Shown piece after piece: positions 62,101 to 64,000 of a stretch of 64,000 nt of DNA. The DNA comes from Sarcocystis neurona. Lineage: Eukaryota; Apicomplexa; Conoidasida; Eucoccidiorida; Sarcocystidae. The notes under the pieces are model-generated. The model was not told the origin of the DNA, searched no databases, and saw only the letters and a list, made by a program, of their open reading frames with translations. Each line of letters starts with the position of its first letter. The stretch's first letter is position 1. The stretch covers positions 2,365,234 to 2,429,233 of the forward strand of contig KL647302.1 of NCBI GenBank assembly GCA_000727475.1. The letters run 5' to 3'. A program made the translations under genes and the position numbers.

Positions 62101-62440
62101 CGAAGGAAAATTTAACTCGAATCTTAACCGCACCAAGAGAATGCACGCAACGGCCAAAGTTTGATGAACCACATGTGGCCCGTCTCTCTGTCTGTCTCTG
62201 TCTGCCCGTCTCCCTGTGTCTCACTGTCCGTCTCTGGCTCTCCGTGAGCCGTCCTTCTCCTTTTATGAGGTCGACCTTTGTGTGTCTCTGTCTGGCTGAT
62301 TTGGGGGGCTTGTTGACAGGTCGCGATCGATATGTTACTGCCATTCTTTTTCTGAACGAACTGTGGCAACCGGCCTGGGGGGGAGACTTGCGGCTGCATC
62401 TTCGAGATTGTCTTCTCGACATCTGTCCTGTTGCCAACCG
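52961..62440 (+). CDS. Prolyl 4-hydroxylase (2OG/Fe(II) oxygenase), at least 7 exons, 3' end not found
   Basis: A predicted cytosolic 2-oxoglutarate/Fe(II) dioxygenase of the Skp1 prolyl-hydroxylase/HIF-PHD class; in related protists this enzyme hydroxylates a Skp1 proline as the oxygen-dependent first step of Skp1 glycosylation. The exons are 52961-53103, 53599-53861, 55486-55600, 57558-57644, 60808-60905, 61388-61435 and 62320-62440, all phase-compatible, giving 291 residues so far. Order: an N-terminal region, a Ser-rich linker (about 62-105), then a continuous catalytic core: SRGDTILWLH, LQLAVYP, TGYVAHKD with the H-x-D iron ligands at His244 and Asp246, then RYVTAILFLNE and WGGDLRLH. The distal iron His and the 2OG-binding Arg belong to exon(s) not seen here. 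Family identity is strong; the exon 4 donor (AGC|GTCTGT) is weak. Assignment between coccidian PhyA and PhyB paralogues is left open. Confidence 0.9.
53599..53861 (+). CDS. Prolyl hydroxylase, exon 2
   Basis: 87 codons plus flanking bases: CRRVHATFDDLLN, the Ser/Ala/Pro linker, then FDSLKDLLQAGKNGFPQCFII, the start of the catalytic fold. The acceptor is CGCGAAG|G and the donor ATCG|GTACGT, phase 1. Confidence 0.8.
53862..55485 (+). other. Prolyl hydroxylase intron 2
   Basis: 1.6 kb. TA/CA DNA near 53,930-54,120, then about 850 bp strongly C/T-rich on the sense strand, then a CTG tract (55,323-55,480) running into the exon 3 acceptor. Confidence 0.8.
55486..55600 (+). CDS. Prolyl hydroxylase, exon 3
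   Basis: 115 bases: VEKVFDDAGVSAAAAKEAQ then LHSAGLFKAAGF, matching the 'D.f......i..e...L...G.f..a' pattern of the family. The acceptor GTGCTGCAG|TC sits at the end of a CTG-rich tract; the donor is CACAG|GTAACT. Confidence 0.87.
55601..57557 (+). other. Prolyl hydroxylase intron 3
   Basis: 1.96 kb, strongly C/T-rich (TCTCTCT motifs) on the sense strand. The many long frames here are composition artefacts. Confidence 0.8.
57558..57644 (+). CDS. Prolyl hydroxylase, exon 4
   Basis: 87 bases encoding ESRGDTILWLHAKEL, the diagnostic R-x-D-x-I-x-W-L segment. The acceptor is CATGCAG|G. The donor AGC|GTCTGT is the only one that keeps frame with exon 5, but it is weak, so the exact 3' end is uncertain. 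Confidence 0.77.
57645..60807 (+). other. Prolyl hydroxylase intron 4
   Basis: 3.16 kb, the longest intron of this gene, with TA/CA microsatellites at 58,080-58,320 and 60,590-60,690 and a C/T-rich block at 59,920-60,110. No further exon was recognised. Confidence 0.72.
60808..60905 (+). CDS. Prolyl hydroxylase, exon 5
   Basis: 98 bases: FGELLLRLNETLRRLEQNV followed by ELQLAVYP. The acceptor is CGCCGCAG|G and the donor CCGA|GTGCGT, phase 1. The spacing from the WLH motif to AVYP (about 40 residues) is as in PHD enzymes. Confidence 0.85.
60906..61387 (+). other. Prolyl hydroxylase intron 5, CTG-filled
   Basis: 482 bp consisting largely of interrupted CTG triplets on the sense strand, continuing to the exon 6 acceptor CTGCAG. 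Confidence 0.85.
61388..61435 (+). CDS. Prolyl hydroxylase, exon 6 (iron ligands)
   Basis: A 48-base exon carrying DSTGYVAHKDRG with the H-x-D iron-binding pair. The acceptor is GTGCTGCAG|AG and the donor GCTG|GTGAGT. It is too short for ORF callers. Confidence 0.88.
62320..62440 (+). CDS. Prolyl hydroxylase, exon 7
   Basis: 121 bases: GRDRYVTAILFLNELW then WGGDLRLHLRDC and DICPVANR. The acceptor is TTGACAG|GT and the donor CCG|GTACGG, phase 2. Confidence 0.88.
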
Positions 62441-64000
62441 GTACGGTTCTTCCACATCTATACACAGTGTATATATACGTGTCTCCCCCCTTTTTCACAT
62501 ATTTTCGCATGCGCATATATTTGCATTTTTGTGTGTGCCTAGACATATTATATGCGTGCATGTGTACACATATGTACATACGTGTACATATACGTGCCAT
62601 GGCGGTTTGCATGTTGTAGCGCTTCCAGGTGCATGGCTAGACTGTGTCCTGCACCAGTCTGTGTACACCTACGTCGTAACGTGTGCGGCATGCGCTGGCT
62701 TCATATGCATATCCACATGAAAGAAAGAGAGAGTAGAAGAGACAGAGACGAAAGAAAAGAGAGTGGAAGAAGGAAAGAGACAGGAAGAGAGAGAAAGAGA
62801 GGAAGGAGACTGGAGACTTGTAATATATCTCCGTGTAGAGAGTGGAAGACAGAGAGGTCTGTAGGGCCGTACACATATAATATGTATATGTATAGAGAGG
62901 GAGAGAGAAAGAGAGATATTTGTGTGTATATACAGATTCAGAGAAAAAAAGAGATAGAGAGGGGCGACTTCTATGTACACACGTATCTATGTGTATACAC
63001 TGACACAGAGACAGAAAGAGAAAGACCGAAGGACACCAAGCTGTAGATACCGGGAGCCGTACGCGTCTATCTACACACGTGTAGAGACTTGTAGGTGTAT
63101 ATTACAGAGAATTTGCCCCTGCCTCTGACCCCAACGATGTTGACAAATCGCTGCATCAACGCTGGGAATATAGGCAAATTATTACCGACGTCCCAACTGC
63201 GCTGGGAGGTGTGGACAGGAGCCTACACACCTTCGCATTATCAATAAACAAATTACAGAGACACGCGTCTAACGGAGTGAAGTGGGGGACTTCAAACAAC
63301 TTTAAAACAGGCCCCGCGTACACGCATATACTCTTGTATATACAAGCGTTTTCCTTCCTTCAGATATATACATATATATATATATATATGTATGTGTACA
63401 CGTTACAGGTGCAATAACTATACATAGACGTGTGTATATGTACGTAGACATTACGAGGAATATTGGAGCTTCTCTCCGCATACGCGTCTAAATTTCTGTA
63501 GCCCTCTGCGTGTCTATACGTACGTCAGAGGAAGAGAGCGATACCAGCAAGTTTCGCAATTCCCGGCCATGATGTGTGCTCTTCGTATACATTTGTATGT
63601 GGGACTTATATCGCTGCAGTGTACTCAAACGTACGTTGCTATACAAGCACATTACACAAAGCTGTCGACGAACTCCTTTGCACGCACGTATAGATATTTA
63701 GATTTATAGTTTACGTATGCATATGTCCGGCTATCCGTCTGTTCATCTTTCTCTCTATCTCTCTCTCGTTCTCTCCCTATATATGCATATTTATATACAT
63801 ATTTATCTTTGAATCTGTCGACCCACGTCTAGTAGGGTTCATGCGCCTAGACAGGAATCAGGAAGTTCTACAGGTGCACGTGAAGACTGATATGTGTGGG
63901 TGTTCGTGGGGCGCGTGCCTTACGGAGACGAGAAGAGAAAAACAAGAGCTGCAGTGTAAAGTGACGAAGATAGGTGGAGCGAGAGATACGAGAGTGATCG
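62441..64000 (+). other. Intron 7 of the prolyl hydroxylase or 3' flank, repeat-rich
   Basis: Contains GA-rich (62725-62970) and TA/CA-rich low-complexity DNA. No exon encoding the expected distal His and Arg segment was found. An open stretch from a possible acceptor at 63107 is in phase with exon 7 but does not resemble the family, so it was not used. Confidence 0.5.

Noticed and set aside
63108..63417. Open stretch as hydroxylase exon 8
   Set aside because: The phase fits exon 7 and an ACAG acceptor precedes it, but the peptide lacks the distal His and Arg segment expected in this family.

Overview
This 64 kb window looks like nuclear DNA of a coccidian apicomplexan, most probably Eimeria-like. 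The reasons are intron-rich genes, abundant CAG/CTG triplet tracts, Gly/Ala- and Ser-rich insertions in conserved proteins, and an alternation of repeat-rich and repeat-poor segments like that described for Eimeria tenella chromosome 1. The species cannot be fixed from the sequence alone; Cyclospora and Cystoisospora remain possible. No rRNA, tRNA, CRISPR array, insertion sequence or reverse transcriptase was recognised.

Layout. About 1-20,850 is repeat-rich (CAG/CTG, TA, CA/TG, polypurine, minisatellites) and holds one minus-strand gene, V-type H+-ATPase V0 subunit a. I reconstructed it as six exons (20192 to 4388, 1077 residues) joined in frame by GT-AG introns of 1.5-4.1 kb that carry nearly all the repeats. 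About 20,850-52,100 is repeat-poor, with few microsatellites, some local tandem duplications and an 877-base assembly gap. It holds a two-exon small heat shock protein gene (minus, 29834 to 27817), a 794-codon minus-strand open frame of unknown function (45929 to 43545), and several weak single-ORF candidates. About 52,130-64,000 is repeat-rich again and holds a plus-strand gene of at least seven exons (52961 to 62440). Spliced, it encodes a 2-oxoglutarate/Fe(II) prolyl 4-hydroxylase of the Skp1-hydroxylase/PHD class; its last exon(s) were not found and probably lie past the right edge.

The genes are not an operon and show no functional linkage. The best-supported observations beyond the genes are these: CTG-oriented triplet tracts lie shortly upstream of several 3' splice sites in both large genes; introns are pyrimidine-biased on the transcribed sense strand; one intron carries nine exact-length 32-bp minisatellite copies; and another carries a roughly 590-bp polypurine/polypyrimidine tract. 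I found no convincing new multi-gene system.
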